From NCBI GenBank assembly GCA_032433765.1, contig JAVIAB010000051.1, forward strand, positions 54,455,828 through 54,519,827: a DNA stretch of 64,000 nucleotides. The letters run 5' to 3'. Shown piece by piece: positions 52,643 through 63,950 of the stretch. Source of the stretch: Megaustenia siamemsis. Taxonomy: Eukaryota; Mollusca; Gastropoda; Stylommatophora; Ariophantidae. Positions within the stretch are counted from its first letter, which is position 1. Each line of letters opens with the position of its first letter. The notes beneath the pieces are model-generated. The model saw nothing but the letters and a program-made list of their open reading frames with translations. It ran no database searches and had not been told where the DNA came from. A program made the translations under genes and the position numbers.

Positions 52643-53460
52643 GAGGTCATCCGGTTCTGTGGCTATTTTTTATTGTTTTAAGGGTTTTGAAGATTGGCTT
52701 ATAAACATTTTACAGAGAAAACTTAAACACTCTGGTCATATTAAAAGACACAGTGAGGTGGAAACAATAATAGAAGGCATGGCTAAAGGAAGATGAAAAA
52801 GAGCAAAAATGAAAGTGGCTACAAGACATAAAAGAGATATTGAACTTGACAACAGAAGAAGTAGGAGATCTGGTTAGAGACAGATTTTCTTTCAGACAGA
52901 TTTTAATTTTAATGCAGTGTTCTGTGGTGGACACAAAACCCGAAGATGAGGGTGTTGGACAGTTTACATTATATTGGCAGTACAGTCCTGTAGGATATGG
53001 TCTGAAGTCTGTTTTAGTACTCCACAATTGCATGTTGCAATGTCAGTGAATCCTATTTTGGGTTGATGTGCTCTGAATCTGCAGAGACCTGTTCTAACTT
53101 TGAAAATTTTGGTCTACTCAAGTCAACTGATCATGTTTGTACTGTCATGTTCTTACTTATATTTTTCATGCAATTTTCTGCATTCTGTTTTCTTTGCCTG
53201 TTTCAGAAGAATCTCTAATTCTTTGAGGCTCTGAGGTGGGTTAGGCTGTTGAATGTTCCCTCCTGCTTTTGTGAATTTGTCTGCTTTCTCATTTTGGAAA
53301 TGCCAAAGTGTGCTTTATAATGGTTTCTGGTTGGATCCAAAATGGAGGATTTGTTTTTCTCCCGCTTGGTATAGAACCGTTGATCAGAGGTTTAACAAGC
53401 CTCTATTGTAAAAACGCTTTTGTTAATGAAATGTCACCTGATACAGAATGTGTAAATTAG
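52643..53460. mobile_element. Old LINE fragments (RTE tail, plus; RNase H tail, minus)
   Basis: 52,690-52,900 is a diverged plus-strand copy of the RTE C-terminal segment ('SGHIKRHSE'-like, 'EVGDLVRDRFSFRQ'). 52,900-53,330 reads on the minus strand like an RNase H-to-tail region of an I-type LINE ('NEKADKFTKAGG', 'RTGLCRFRAHQ', 'CNCGVLKQTSDHILQDC'), with stops. Both are ancient. Confidence 0.5.
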
Positions 53461-53461
53461 T

Positions 53462-53780
53462 CGAGGAAATTAGAGAAATCGCCAATCAACCACTATCTTC
53501 AGTAATCAAGAAAAGATGATCATATGTTGGACATGTGATGAGGAGAGATACTAACCGAATAACAAAGCAATCCCTCATGTGGGAAACAACAGGTAAGAGG
53601 AAAAGAGGCCGACCCAGAGAGACATTGAGAAGAACATTATCAGAGAGGCAAGAGCAGCAGAAATCGGCTCCCTCTATGAGAGTTGCTTGCACAGAACAGA
53701 GACACATGGTGAGATTTGATGAAAGATCTTTACAAGGATTGAAAACTGCTAGAATAAAAATTTAGATAAGAGAAAGAGTT
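53462..53780 (+). mobile_element. GATA-tailed LINE fragment (copy 4)
   Basis: Plus-strand C-terminal segment of the GATA-LINE family ('EEIREIANQPLSSVIKKR', 'CGKRKRGRPRETLRRTL'-like), with small deletions and frameshifts. It is truncated before the 3' UTR at the TTGGTTGGTTGG run. Confidence 0.7.
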
Positions 53781-55191
53781 GGTTGGTTGGTTATGGAAGG
53801 CCCCGGTATCACTGCAAACGAACTAAAATCCATAATTGCTCAAACGCCCGTGCCAGCATAATCATCCGAATTAATATCTCATCTCCCAAACAAAGAAAGG
53901 TAACTGTAGTCCCCATCTTTGCAGTCTCAGCACATGCCAAAAGACAAAAGGCGTAATTGCGCAGAAAGTGAACACAGCCAACTGTTCCCTGTCATACGAT
54001 ATCATCATTCATCGTAAACAATTGGAATATCGAAACATGATCAAAACGGATGAGACACACAGCTCACGGTGTGCACAGAGCACTTAACTCAGTAGCTCCT
54101 GCAACAAGCCGGACTTGGAATATGAGGAAACTGCAACAAGGAACACTTTTCATGCATAGCCTTCAATTGTTCCCGCCGCCTACCCACCATATACCGGGAG
54201 TTCACATCCTCTTGAAAATGATGATCATCATATTTAAAAAAAATGTAGAGCGCTTGATGATGTTAGGCCATCGTTGTTGACTCCAATTCCGAACATATAG
54301 ACACACATTTAGTCATCAGATTATCCCCGTCGCACATCAAACAACCGACCGTAAGATTAGCATACGGCCGGTCTAGAGATATACGATGAACCATTATGAT
54401 GACGTAGCACACAAAAAAAGTCATACACACAATTTCGCTCCGTTTCGATTTCTTATTACACTAGTAAAAGCAGCCTAAGACGAACAAAACACTGGGCAAA
54501 TTCCGTAAAGAGATAAAACTGTGGCTGACGAAGTAGTTTACATTGATAAGTAACATGGAAATAACTTGCATCAAGGAATTCCAACAACGGCCATGAACAG
54601 ATCAAATTTAGACGTTGGAAGGTCGCATTCACAACACTTCATTTGTCAAAAAAGGACTGTTGCCAGCGTACAACATTGTTTTAGCGGCGCAGATGTAATA
54701 AGAAGATCATCACTTTTACTTTAACGCAGAAAAGTACAACGGAGAACCGAAATTAATCAGATTCCGAATGCACTTACTGCAGCGATCAAGAGAACGTGAC
54801 CTAGATCCCACCTCTTTACAACGGAAGTCCTATTACATGTTGATTGTTGGTTATTTGTTTCTGCTTGGCGGGTGCCTATTTTTTCCCCTCTCCTCTCCAT
54901 GTTTCAAACCCAGATCATTCCATTGCTAAATGTAGGAGTTAGTCTCCAGTACAAAAGTAATTCTTCTTCATCTCAAAACCCTTGAGGTCATTGGAGCACT
55001 AATAACAGACTTCATCAACCTTCTCCGTGTATCTCGTTCTTAAGTTATTCTTTGGTACTCTGTAAATTTGGGGTCTATCACATTCTTTGATATTATCTTC
55101 CAATCTCTCTTACAGGCTATTGAGTTAATATAAGTTTTATGAGTATACTGCATTTCTTGTTTCTAAAATGTTAAAAAAATTTCTTCTATAG
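53781..55191. other. Region upstream of the first identified KHDC4 exon
   Basis: No element or gene is recognised. If the ATG at 55,196 is not the true start, an upstream coding exon and the promoter should lie here or further left. I could not identify a convincing donor-bounded exon by eye. The sequence is less AT-rich at 54,000-54,850 than around it. Confidence 0.4.
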
Positions 55192-55195
55192 GAAC

Positions 55196-55360
55196 ATGAG
55201 CAGTTACCATGGAAATATGTTCAACAATCAAGATCAAGAGGACAAAAGTAGTCTAGAAGCTGCTACACAGGCAGCCGCTAAGGTCAATGCCATGCTGATT
55301 GCTAAAGGGATTTTAAAGACAAATCATATTCATTCAGGAACAAATGTTATCACCAAAAAA
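55196..55360 (+). CDS. KHDC4: KHDC4 exon a (first recognised)
   Basis: The acceptor TTCTTCTATAG ends at 55,191 and the donor GTAATA starts at 55,361. It encodes 55 residues including '[20 protein letters not shown]', the conserved helix before the first KH domain. It ends in phase 0. Confidence 0.88.
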
Positions 55361-58300
55361 GTAATAATTTGACACTTTTAACGTTGTTTAGATTAAGCAC
55401 TTTCTTAATATTTTCACTTGACTGTCATATCATTTGTCATCCATTTAGCTTGGTTTTAACCCTTTTGCTTTAAAATACATTTTTTATAAATCTCTCCCTA
55501 ATTTTCTTTTCAAAAATTTTCTAATCTATGACTTATGTTGTAGACCTAGATATAGCATTTCTGCATTTGACTAACAAATATTATTAAAATGCTAAAGAAT
55601 TCATGTTATAGTGCATTTATACAATACTTGCGCTTGTATCTCCCATAGGCTGGAGGACCAAACAGTTTAGTGGTCGCTGAAGTAGAAATTAATAATTTGA
55701 CAACACCATGTCGCAATACATTGACCAGAGGAACTACACAAGAAGAGGTTTGTACATTTGTAATTTTATGTGTGTTGTCCAAAGTTAATTTGTTAAAGTA
55801 GAGTGAAGCATAGGGTTAATGATGCCAGATAGGTCATAAGCTGAAAGTGATCAGCAACTCATTGATCATTGAACCAGAATTGATCCTACTCTACCTTCCT
55901 GTAGTAGTCCTAAAAACAGACTAATAATAGTAATAGAAGAAATCTTTACACCGAGCTTCGTAGCAGGAGGTAATCTAATCATCAGAAGAGTTGACACCCA
56001 CCTGTTTGTTTTAAATAGAAAAGATAAATTTTATTTGAAAATTAAGTTAAGAAATGAAAGAAATGTTTTTATATTAAATAAAAGAAACACTGATAGTGCA
56101 CACAAATAGCGTAAATGAGTAGCACACATCCCCATAACTTCACCAACTTGTGTGATAATTTTTAGTCAAGGTTTTTTTTTACAGCAAAGAAGTGTGACCA
56201 CTTTATCCTTTTTTAAAAAGTGGATAGGGAGTAGATACCTCATATTAATTGAAATGCAACATACAGAATATTCACTTAACATTTAAGGGCAAAAATAGAG
56301 AGGTTGATGGACGCATCAAGGGAGTAATCAAGGGTTCCATATTCATCATGGATTGGGAGAGAACTAGATGGCAAACTTTTTTGTAAAGTGATATTTTAGT
56401 TGATATCAGCATTAAAAACTTTCATTTAAACTTGTCATTATAAACAAAGTTGATATTTCAGATATCAAAGGCAAGTGGTGCAGCTGTTACTACAAGGGGC
56501 CGTTATATGGCTCCAGATGAGAAGGCCAGAAATCCAAGGTACGCATACTACTTTTTATTAGTGTTGTAGATTTCTCAAATGAAATGATTTGTATATAAGC
56601 TCACAATATTCATCAAATGAAGTGTGTTAGATGCACGAAGGAGACAAGACTGAGAGAAAAATCAGAAATGAAGAACTGTTAAAAAAGTGAGAAATAATTG
56701 AACCCATTGAATACATAAAGAAACAGCAGATAAAATGCTTTGGCCATGTAATAAGACAGAAAGATCAAAATATAACACAAGCCTTAAATAAATGGGAGCC
56801 GCAATAGCTCAGTGGTTAGTGAACTGGACTACAAAGGGCAAGAGGTAGGGTTCAATCCCAACCGATGGCTTCCGTGTCATCCAGCCTTTAATGGGTACCG
56901 GATTTTTTTCTGGGAAAGTAAAGCGGCATGGGCGCAATACTGACCATATTACCCCAAAAATCATGTGCCGAAGGTCTGTAAAATTTATGGTCACTAACAC
57001 CATATTCCCTTTATGCCACTTGGCGTGACGGGGGTACTTTACTTTTTACTTTACTTAAATAAATGCTGCAGGGACAAGGAACCCTAGAATTATTCAAAGT
57101 TATAAGTAATATATTTCTAAATAAATAAAGTTCAAATATTTCAAAGTCTTGTGTTTGCTTCCTTTTGACAGAGATCGATGTCTATATTTGAATGTTCAGG
57201 CTGCAACTAAGGAATCTGTGGATGGTATGTATTCATAATAATGATCATTAACATAGCATCATAATGGAAACCTTATTTTTAATGAACATTCTATTATAAA
57301 TTTTTTCATTAACACAATTTTTCCTTTTTTGTGGATAATTGTACAAAAATTATGTTGCAAGAATAACACCAACATGAAGGCATATTGTAGAATACTTCCG
57401 GATTTTGAAAATGGTACTATTTGACCCTATGATATCTTTATATTGTCAGACTCATAAATGGCTTTGCAAGCTGCACATACACACAATGATTGTCACTTGA
57501 TATTTTCACTTTTACTAGACTGACCAACCTGTTCACTTTCTACAGTGTGAATATTATTTTACAATGGATCCTTGGGGATTTTGGAATTCCAGACAATGAA
57601 CATACAGATAAGATAAAAATTCAGAGCAGCTTTGCTTCTGGCTTAAATATGCACAAGTTTCAAACTGTGCCAACATATTCTAAGAAGTAATTGGCCTTAA
57701 CTGAAATGGAATACAGAAACTTCCAAGAACAATGATGGATGTGTGCAGAGACCTAATCTATACAAATTCTATACTCCCAGATGGGACCTAAGTGGTTTTA
57801 ATTGATTGATTGAATTACCTACAAGAATGGCTGAATCAGTAGGACACTGCAAAGACTGACTGTTTGTCATTAATTCCTTTTATGTTCCAGTTACACAAAT
57901 AAATAAAAGGAGATAAAAGTCTAATCTCACAAGTAGTGGACATACTTTTGTAAATCAACATCTTTGCATGAACGAACTGTAGTCACTGCAACCACCATGT
58001 TGATCATCTGTTAACACACGGCTCCTGCTTAACAGACTAATCCCAGCCGTTGCCCTTGATATCTCTGAGCCTGCTCGCTGAGAGAGTTTTCCCAAAAAAC
58101 ACCCCAGGGATTGTGACGTCTTGAGCTATGCGAGCTATAGGTGGCTGATGTCATTTAACGACAACCGTCCCTGCCCACAATGCTGAAAACATCACAACCT
58201 TTGGATGGTCCACCCCTCAGCAGGCAGGCTCAGAGATATCGGGGACAACTTCCCAGCCTTGAAATTCATCCCTGCATTGGCAGCATACACTTCTTGCCAG

Positions 58301-61300
58301 AGAACATCTCAGATGACATGTACCTTTGTCTGAGAGGTCATAAATTGTAATGTATAATCAAGAAGCAGCAATGTAGTTGTAGAGAGCAATCAAGGAACTG
58401 CAGCAATGTAGTTGTAAAGAGCAATCAAGGAACTGCAGCAATGTAGTTGTAGAGAGCAATCAAGGAACTGCAGCAATGTAGTTGTAAAGAGCAATCAAGG
58501 AACTGCAGCAATGTAGTTGTAAAGAGCAATCAAGGAACTGCAGCAATGTAGTTGTAAAAGACAACCAAGGAACTGCAGCAATGTAGTTGTAAAAGACAAC
58601 CAAGGAACTGCAGCAATGTAGTTGTAAAGAGCAATCAAGGAACTGCAGCAATGTAGTTGTAAAAGACAACCAAGGAACTGCAGCAATGTAGTTGTAAAGA
58701 GCAATCAAGGAACTGCAGCAATGTAGTTGTAAAAGACAACCAAGGAACTGCAGCAATGTAGTTGTAAAGAGCAATCAAGGAACTGCAGCAATGTAGTTGT
58801 AAAAGACAACCAAGGAACTGCAGCAATGTAGTTGTAAAGAGCAATCAAGGAACTGCAGCAATGTAGTTGTAAAAGACAACCAAGGAACTGCAGCAATGTA
58901 GTTGTAAAGAGCAATCAAGGAACTGCAGCAATGTAGTTGTAGAGAGCAATCAAGGAACTGCAGCAATGTAGTTGTAAAGAGCAATCAAGGAACTGCAGCA
59001 ATGTAGTTGTAAAGAGCAATCAAGGAACTGCAGCAATGTAGTTGTAAAGAGCAATCAAGGAACTGCAGCAATGTAGTTGTAAAAGACAACCAAGGAACTG
59101 CAGCAATGTAGTTGTAAAAGACAACCAAGGAACTGCAGCAATGTAGTTGTAAAGAGCAATCAAGGAACTGCAGCAATGTAGTTGTAAAAGACAACCAAGG
59201 AACTGCAGCAATGTAGTTGTAAAGAGCAATCAAGGAACTGCAGCAATGTAGTTGTAAAAGACAACCAAGGAACTGCAGCAATGTAGTTGTAAAGAGCAAT
59301 CAAGGAACTGCAGCAATGTAGTTGTAAAAGACAACCAAGGAACTGCAGCAATGTAGTTGTAAAGAGCAATCAAGGAACTGCAGCAATGTAGTTGTAAAAG
59401 ACAACCAAGGAACTGCAGCAATGTAGTTGTAAAGAGCAATCAAGGAACTGCAGCAATGTAGTTGTAGAGAGCAATCAAGGAACTGCAGCAATGTAGTTGT
59501 AAAGAGCAATCAAGGAACTGCAGCAATGTAGTTGTAAAGAGCAATCAAGGAACTGCAGCAATGTAGTTGTAAAAGACAACCAAGGAACTGCAGCAATGTA
59601 GTTGTAAAAGACAACCAAGGAACTGCAGCAATGTAGTTGTAAAAGACAACCAAGGAACTGCAGCAATGTAGTTGTAAAGAGCAATCAAGGAACTGCAGCA
59701 ATGTAGTTGTAAAAGACAACCAAGGAACTGCAGCAATGTAGTTGTAAAAGACAACCAAGGAACAGCAGTATAGTTGTAAAGAGCAGTCAAGGAGCAGCTG
59801 TATTGTAGTTGTAAAGAGCAATCAAGGAGCTGCTGTAGCATAGTTGTAAAGAGCAATCACAGCAGCAGTAGCATAGTTGTAAAGAGCAATCAAGGAGCAG
59901 CATTAGCATAGTTGTAAAGAGCATAAAGGAAAAGCAGTATTGTAGTTGTAAAGTGCAATCAATGGAAGAGGGAATGTTCTTATTCTTTACCAACATGTAT
60001 AACAAACTAATAATCTTTAGAAAAGCACAGAAAAGTTATTCTTTTGTGCAAAAGTTTACAGTAGTTCAGAAATATGTTCTGCATTTTAGCAGGATGCTCA
60101 TTTGAATCAGGATGTAAATATTGATGTTACTATGTCGTACTGAAGGCAACATTGGAAGGAACTTGTACTGGTGCTTCCTGAAGGAATAAATATTATGGTA
60201 GATTTGCTTACCTAAGTAATGTTTTTTTTTTTAAGTTGCTGTACAAAAAATCTGTGAAATCATCAAGAGCATGTGTGGTGACAGAGTTGATCAAAGATAC
60301 CGGAACATGAATTCAAACCGAGGAGGACGGATGAGAGCACCATTTAGGATGAATATGGGTAATAACCGCTTCAATTTGAGGGGCCCACCACCTCCTCCTC
60401 TAATGTCTTTGCCCACACCTCCACCACCAATTGTCCATCAGATGCCTCCCATGCCTCAGCCAGTGCCACAAATGGTCAGTTTAAATTATATATTTAAGAT
60501 TTTAAATGTTTTTGTTTTTTTAAATGTTAAAGTGCATGAATTCTGACAACTGTGATAATAAATTAAATTATTGTTTAAATTATATTTATTTTTAATAATC
60601 TATATATCTGTTGACCTTTCAAGTTGTAGTCGGTCCATAGGGCATAGACTCAGATACTCTATCCCTGTTTGGAAATTTTCTTACTAGCGGCCTCAATCTT
60701 TGCAAAGATTATAAATAAGAGCTCACTTTTTGTCTCTGTTCTATGCTAGCATCTCAATCTCATTGACATGCTGAAGTCGGATGTGTTGGGCCGAAAGGCG
60801 CAAATATCACAGTTATACTGCAAACCACAACACAACGTAGACATGCTCACTTAACGTCCTTATAAGGGCGGATGATGAAGAGGTGTATTCCTTTAGTCAT
60901 CGGGTGATCGCAAGCAATCTCATTGAAGGAACTGATTCCTTGCTGCCGTTTTAATATTAGAGAAACATTATTTTTATGATCATGTATTTTGATGTTTTCT
61001 GCATCACTGATGCTAGGGCTGGAAACAGTAATATGTAATACTAATGAAAGATTTCTAATATGATTAAATTTAAGAGATTCAAATCAATGTGATGAGACAA
61101 ATGAGGACTGTATAACAAAAAAAGTGCTTAGAAGAGGTGCTTTTGTCATTAGCAGGATGGCTAGAATAGGTGCATATAAGTACAAGGGCATTACTCAAAA
61201 GGAGATAAATGAACTAGCCTGTAGGTGTACACATTTATAAAAAAAAAAAAAATTCAGCCTCAGTGCTTGTTTTTGAACAGCCTTTGTATATGAATTAAAT

Positions 61301-63805
61301 TTGTTCTTTCTTTCTCTCTCGTGTTCACTTGATGACTATTTAAGGAGTGAACAGTACTTTTTGTCATCCGCCCTTGAAATGACATTAAGTGGATGTAGAT
61401 GTTCTGTGTTGTGGTTTGCAACAGAATTTTGATATTTGTGCCTTTTGTCCCAACACATCTGACTTCAGCATAGTGTTTTTGCCTTCTCTCTCAATCCCTA
61501 TTCATTTGGCCAGACTGAAGAATTTAAAATTTAAATAACCTCTTTGTATCGAAACGCAGTAGGCATTATAAGTCATTACCAAACAATGGAGCCTATTTTA
61601 CTCTATACATAAACCCATTTACATATATTTAGTTGACATTCACACAAAATTCAAGATTTATTGGATGAAAGTAGATTGATCACACATAATAATATGCTTA
61701 GACTACCAGCTGTAAAACATAGTTTAAAAAGTAACTTAAGCAGCATGTAAAATGATTTGTTATAAAAGTTTCTGCAAGAACCTGTGAGGATAGTGAGAAT
61801 GAGAGGTTGGCAGAGAAAGAGATGGTAAGATAACATCAAAGAGTGGACTTACCTAGACTTTGCAGAGTCCCAAAACATGTTTCCATTTTAAACATGGAAA
61901 AAAAATGGAAGAGACAGAGAGAAAATAGAAAAGGTTGATGAAGTCTGACAGTGGAGCCCAACAATCCCAGGCTTATAGGATGAAGAAGATAGAAAGTAGA
62001 GATAGTTCATCCAACATTGATAGCAGTGTTGACAGAGGTAAGTTCCAGTACTGATATATTATTCTATTATCGTTGAACCAAGATGAGAATATCTTGTTTA
62101 AAAAATATTAAATTTTCTGTGAAATAAATATGTGCAAATTGGTAAAAAATGTGCAAAACAACACAATTTATTGTATTGTATGACTTAAAGCTCCACACAC
62201 GCTGATGCTCAAGAAAAGATAGAATATTCCACAATATCTTTAATCAAATAGGCCTCCAGATCAACACAACCAAAACAAAAGTCCTGGATATTACCAAAAA
62301 AGCTTTTGATATAACAATTAAAAATATTTTACAAAAAGTTACAGATTTTTACCTATCCAGGCAGTAAAGTGTCCAGAAATGGAAACATAACATCAGAAAT
62401 CATGACTCGCATCACACTAGCATCAAATGCTTTCAACACAAACTGACGAACAAAATTCTCAGTAAACTGTTCCAACTCCTGTGTGATACCAGTGCTAACA
62501 TAGAGATGTGAAAGTTGGAAATCCTCCAAAACTTTAGATAGGAAATTAAAAAGTTGGAAATTAAATATCTTTGAAAATATGTGTCTCCGTGGGATCTAAA
62601 GCATAAGCTGGGGAGAAGAATAATGAATAGATAAGAGATGATGAATCAATACAAGAATGGGTGTCAAGCTTTACAAGAAAAAGGGGCTGGAAATCTATCG
62701 ATCTTGTGCTGAGAATAAGACTTTCCCGTCAGGCATCCATGTGGAAACCATCTGGTAAAAGAAAGCAAGGTACACAAAGATAATCGCTATACAGAACAGT
62801 TAATAGTAATAGGGAAGGCTCAACCATGGGACTAAGAAACAACCAAGAACTAACAGATATCGTCAGTTGTGGAGAACTTCTGTCCTATGTGCAATCTTCC
62901 ACCAGGGAGGACAATGAATGAAGACTTAGAGGAACACACACCAAAAAAGCTTTAATTAAACTTGCTGATCATGGCTGAACCCAGTTATGGCTGTCTTATC
63001 TACAGAGCAGATTAGATGAGTTAGACAAGAAATATGGCGGAAACCAAAATTGGATAGAAACAAACATTAGTGAACCAATTTTGGGTCTAGGCTATAAAAG
63101 AAGCAGTAGTTAGCAATGTGAGAGAAGATAAGATGGAGAGAAGAGAAGGTATTGGTGAACAATAGAGATGCAAGAGTGTTGACTTGAGATTCGAGACTTA
63201 CAAAAACATTAAGTGATGGTTTAGGTAGATATATCAGGTCTCATGAGATCAGTGTTTATTAAGGAAATCAAAGCTAAGAATATTCAGATTTCATAGGAAT
63301 TGTCGTTGAAGCAAGTTATGTAAAGAAGCCATATTATTATGTATGTGTGTGATTTTATGCTAAGTACAAGAAATGTTATTGTAATTTCGGAACCTGTGAG
63401 AGTGTCATATCATAATGGTGGTGACCTAGACACGAATACATAACTTCTACAACGATATAGTTATTTAGATGGCCATCACAAACATTATGTGTAATGATTG
63501 ACTTTTACATACAGCAAAGTATTTATCCAGATGACTTATGAAGTGTAACTAAAGAACTTTGTGAAAAAAACTTTTGTTACAAGATCTAGACGATGTCTTG
63601 AGTCATTATATCAAGTGTCAAATACAAGGGTTATTCAGAATATTTATATTGTCACAGTTAAAAGTGACTTTGTCATTACAAATTGTATGTTTACTTATTT
63701 GAATATGTTATTTTTCAGATGACTATACTCCAGGAAAATTTGTATATTGGATTAGAACATGCTCCACCAAATTTTGACACTAAGAACAAAATTTTGGGAC
63801 CTGGG
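55196..63805 (+). CDS. KHDC4: KHDC4 (BLOM7-like) KH-domain splicing factor, partial gene, six exons
   Basis: Coding pieces 55,196-55,360, 55,649-55,747, 56,462-56,538, 57,172-57,224, 60,236-60,474 and 63,719-63,805 join in phase into about 240 codons. All introns are GT-AG. In vertebrates KHDC4 is a nuclear RNA-binding protein acting in pre-mRNA splicing. Matching features are the alpha-helical '[17 protein letters not shown]', the KH1 region '[20 protein letters not shown]' + '[20 protein letters not shown]' + '[17 protein letters not shown]', an RG- and proline-rich linker, and the start of the second KH region ('[20 protein letters not shown]'). The start ATG is the first in the earliest recognised exon; upstream coding sequence is possible. 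The gene runs off the window. Confidence 0.88.
55649..55747 (+). CDS. KHDC4: KHDC4 exon b
   Basis: The acceptor ...TCCCATAG ends at 55,648 and the donor GTTTGT starts at 55,748. It has 33 codons with '[20 protein letters not shown]' and the ending 'GTTQEE', the start of the first KH domain. Phase 0 on both sides. Confidence 0.9.
56462..56538 (+). CDS. KHDC4: KHDC4 exon c
   Basis: The acceptor TATTTCAG ends at 56,461 and the donor GTACGC starts at 56,539. It encodes '[20 protein letters not shown]' and 'KARNP', the KH core. It ends two bases into an Arg codon. Confidence 0.9.
56620..56782 (+). mobile_element. Old LINE C-terminal fragment in KHDC4 intron 3
   Basis: The plus strand reads '[20 protein letters not shown]', matching the fragment in the loop of the Polinton fold-back (16,990-17,310, minus). 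It is interrupted by the SINE at 56,795 and continues briefly after 57,066. Confidence 0.55.
56795..57053 (+). mobile_element. tRNA-derived SINE family 1 in KHDC4 intron 3
   Basis: A 259-bp insertion with a perfect 12-bp TSD, CTTAAATAAATG, at 56,783-56,794 and 57,054-57,065. The head GGAGCCGCAATAGCTCAGTG has box A TAGCTCAGTGG and box B GGTTCAATCCC. The body includes 'AAATTTATGGTCACTAACAC' and 'CTTGGCGTGACGGGGGTA', and the tail is (ACTTT)n-like. Other copies are at 37,147-37,399 (full) and 4,528-4,662 (headless). Confidence 0.93.
57172..57224 (+). CDS. KHDC4: KHDC4 exon d
   Basis: The acceptor CCTTTTGACAG ends at 57,171 and the donor GTATGT starts at 57,225. It completes the Arg codon and encodes '[17 protein letters not shown]', the last strand and helix of the KH fold. 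It ends one base into a codon. Confidence 0.88.
57480..57720 (+). mobile_element. Old LINE RNase H fragment in KHDC4 intron 4
   Basis: The plus strand reads '[20 protein letters not shown]', a decayed form of the RNase H motif QWIPxHxGIxGNExAD. Most catalytic neighbours are lost. Confidence 0.5.
58049..58250. mobile_element. MITE in KHDC4 intron 4
   Basis: 202 bp with inverted ends: GTTGCCCTTGATATCTCTGA on the left, and AGTTGTCCCCGATATCTCTG read inward from the right. The inverted match continues through GAGCCTGC. An 8-bp duplication, TCCCAGCC, lies at 58,041-58,048 and 58,251-58,258. It has no coding capacity. An 8-bp TSD points to mobilisation by a hAT-type transposase, though its ends differ from the two hATs in this window. 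Confidence 0.7.
58357..59975 (+). repeat. 35-bp minisatellite with higher-order structure in KHDC4 intron 4
   Basis: About 40 regular units of CAAGGAACTGCAGCAATGTA + GTTGTAAAGAGCAAT, then 5-6 diverged units to 59,975. Two main unit variants (GAGCAATC and AGACAACC) alternate in a fixed order. The blocks 58,460-58,984 and 58,985-59,509 carry the same order at a shift of 525 bp (15 units). The unit contains the PstI-type palindrome CTGCAG. Minus-strand Leu/Cys-rich frames are artefacts. Confidence 0.93.
60236..60474 (+). CDS. KHDC4: KHDC4 exon e (RG- and proline-rich linker)
   Basis: The acceptor (T)12-AAG ends at 60,235 and the donor GTCAGT starts at 60,475. It encodes the end of the KH helix ('[13 protein letters not shown]') and then a low-complexity linker with '[18 protein letters not shown]', '[18 protein letters not shown]' and '[12 protein letters not shown]'. 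It ends in phase 0. Such linkers commonly bind RNA or SH3/WW-type partners; that role is inferred here. Confidence 0.85.
60600..60960 (-). mobile_element. Old GATA-tailed LINE 3' end, with R3 insertion, in KHDC4 intron 5
   Basis: Begins with a decayed (GATA)n tail and 'TTGACCTTTCAAGTTGTAGT', a diverged 3' UTR of the GATA-LINE family. It is interrupted at 60,767-60,914 by R3, flanked by CAATCTCATTGA at 60,755-60,766 and 60,915-60,926. Confidence 0.65.
60767..60914 (-). mobile_element. R3 short retroposon-like insertion
   Basis: 148 bp with a 12-bp TSD. It contains 'GATGTGTTGGGCCGAAAGGC' and 'GCAAACCACAACACAACGTA'. A reverse-oriented, longer relative lies at about 61,320-61,520, and a partial one at 45,650-45,785. 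It has no coding capacity. Which machinery mobilises it is unknown. Confidence 0.6.
61790..62820 (+). mobile_element. Old RTE-type LINE fragments in KHDC4 intron 5
   Basis: 61,790-61,870 reads '[11 protein letters not shown]' and '[17 protein letters not shown]', an RTE C-terminus. 62,200-62,600 reads like the region after the YADD box ('[11 protein letters not shown]'-like, '[17 protein letters not shown]', '[12 protein letters not shown]', 'CESWK'), with many stops. Ancient and inactive. Confidence 0.5.
63719..63805 (+). CDS. KHDC4: KHDC4 exon f
   Basis: The acceptor TTATTTTTCAG ends at 63,718 and the donor GTGAGA starts at 63,806. It has 29 codons, '[20 protein letters not shown]' continuing to 'KNKILGPG', which lead into the second KH-like domain; its 'HIQIETG' core is expected in the next exon, beyond the window. 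Confidence 0.88.
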
Positions 63806-63874
63806 GTGAGACATATTTTTATTTCTTTTAGTTAAACTTATTCAATTTGTGGCAGACATTCACGTGAAAGGATA

Positions 63875-63950
63875 ATGGGGTGGCCAAATCGATAACATGT
63901 CATGCTCCAAACCAGGAGAATGCAGGTTTAAATCATGATAGGGTTAAAAG
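63875..63950 (+). mobile_element. Degenerate tRNA-like SINE head in KHDC4 intron 6
   Basis: GGGGTGGCCAAATCGATAAC contains TGGCCAAATCG, a full match to box A. A weak box B (GGTTTAAATCA) follows about 45 bp later. It resembles a decayed tRNA-derived SINE. The element would extend past the window edge. Confidence 0.4.

Noticed and set aside
49283..52681. Several 60-100-codon plus-strand frames within the LINE
   Set aside because: Antisense shadows of the long endonuclease and RT frames.
58357..59975. Regular ~35-bp direct repeats resembling a CRISPR array
   Set aside because: There are no unique spacers, the whole 35-bp unit is tandemly repeated, and the host is a eukaryote. It is a minisatellite.
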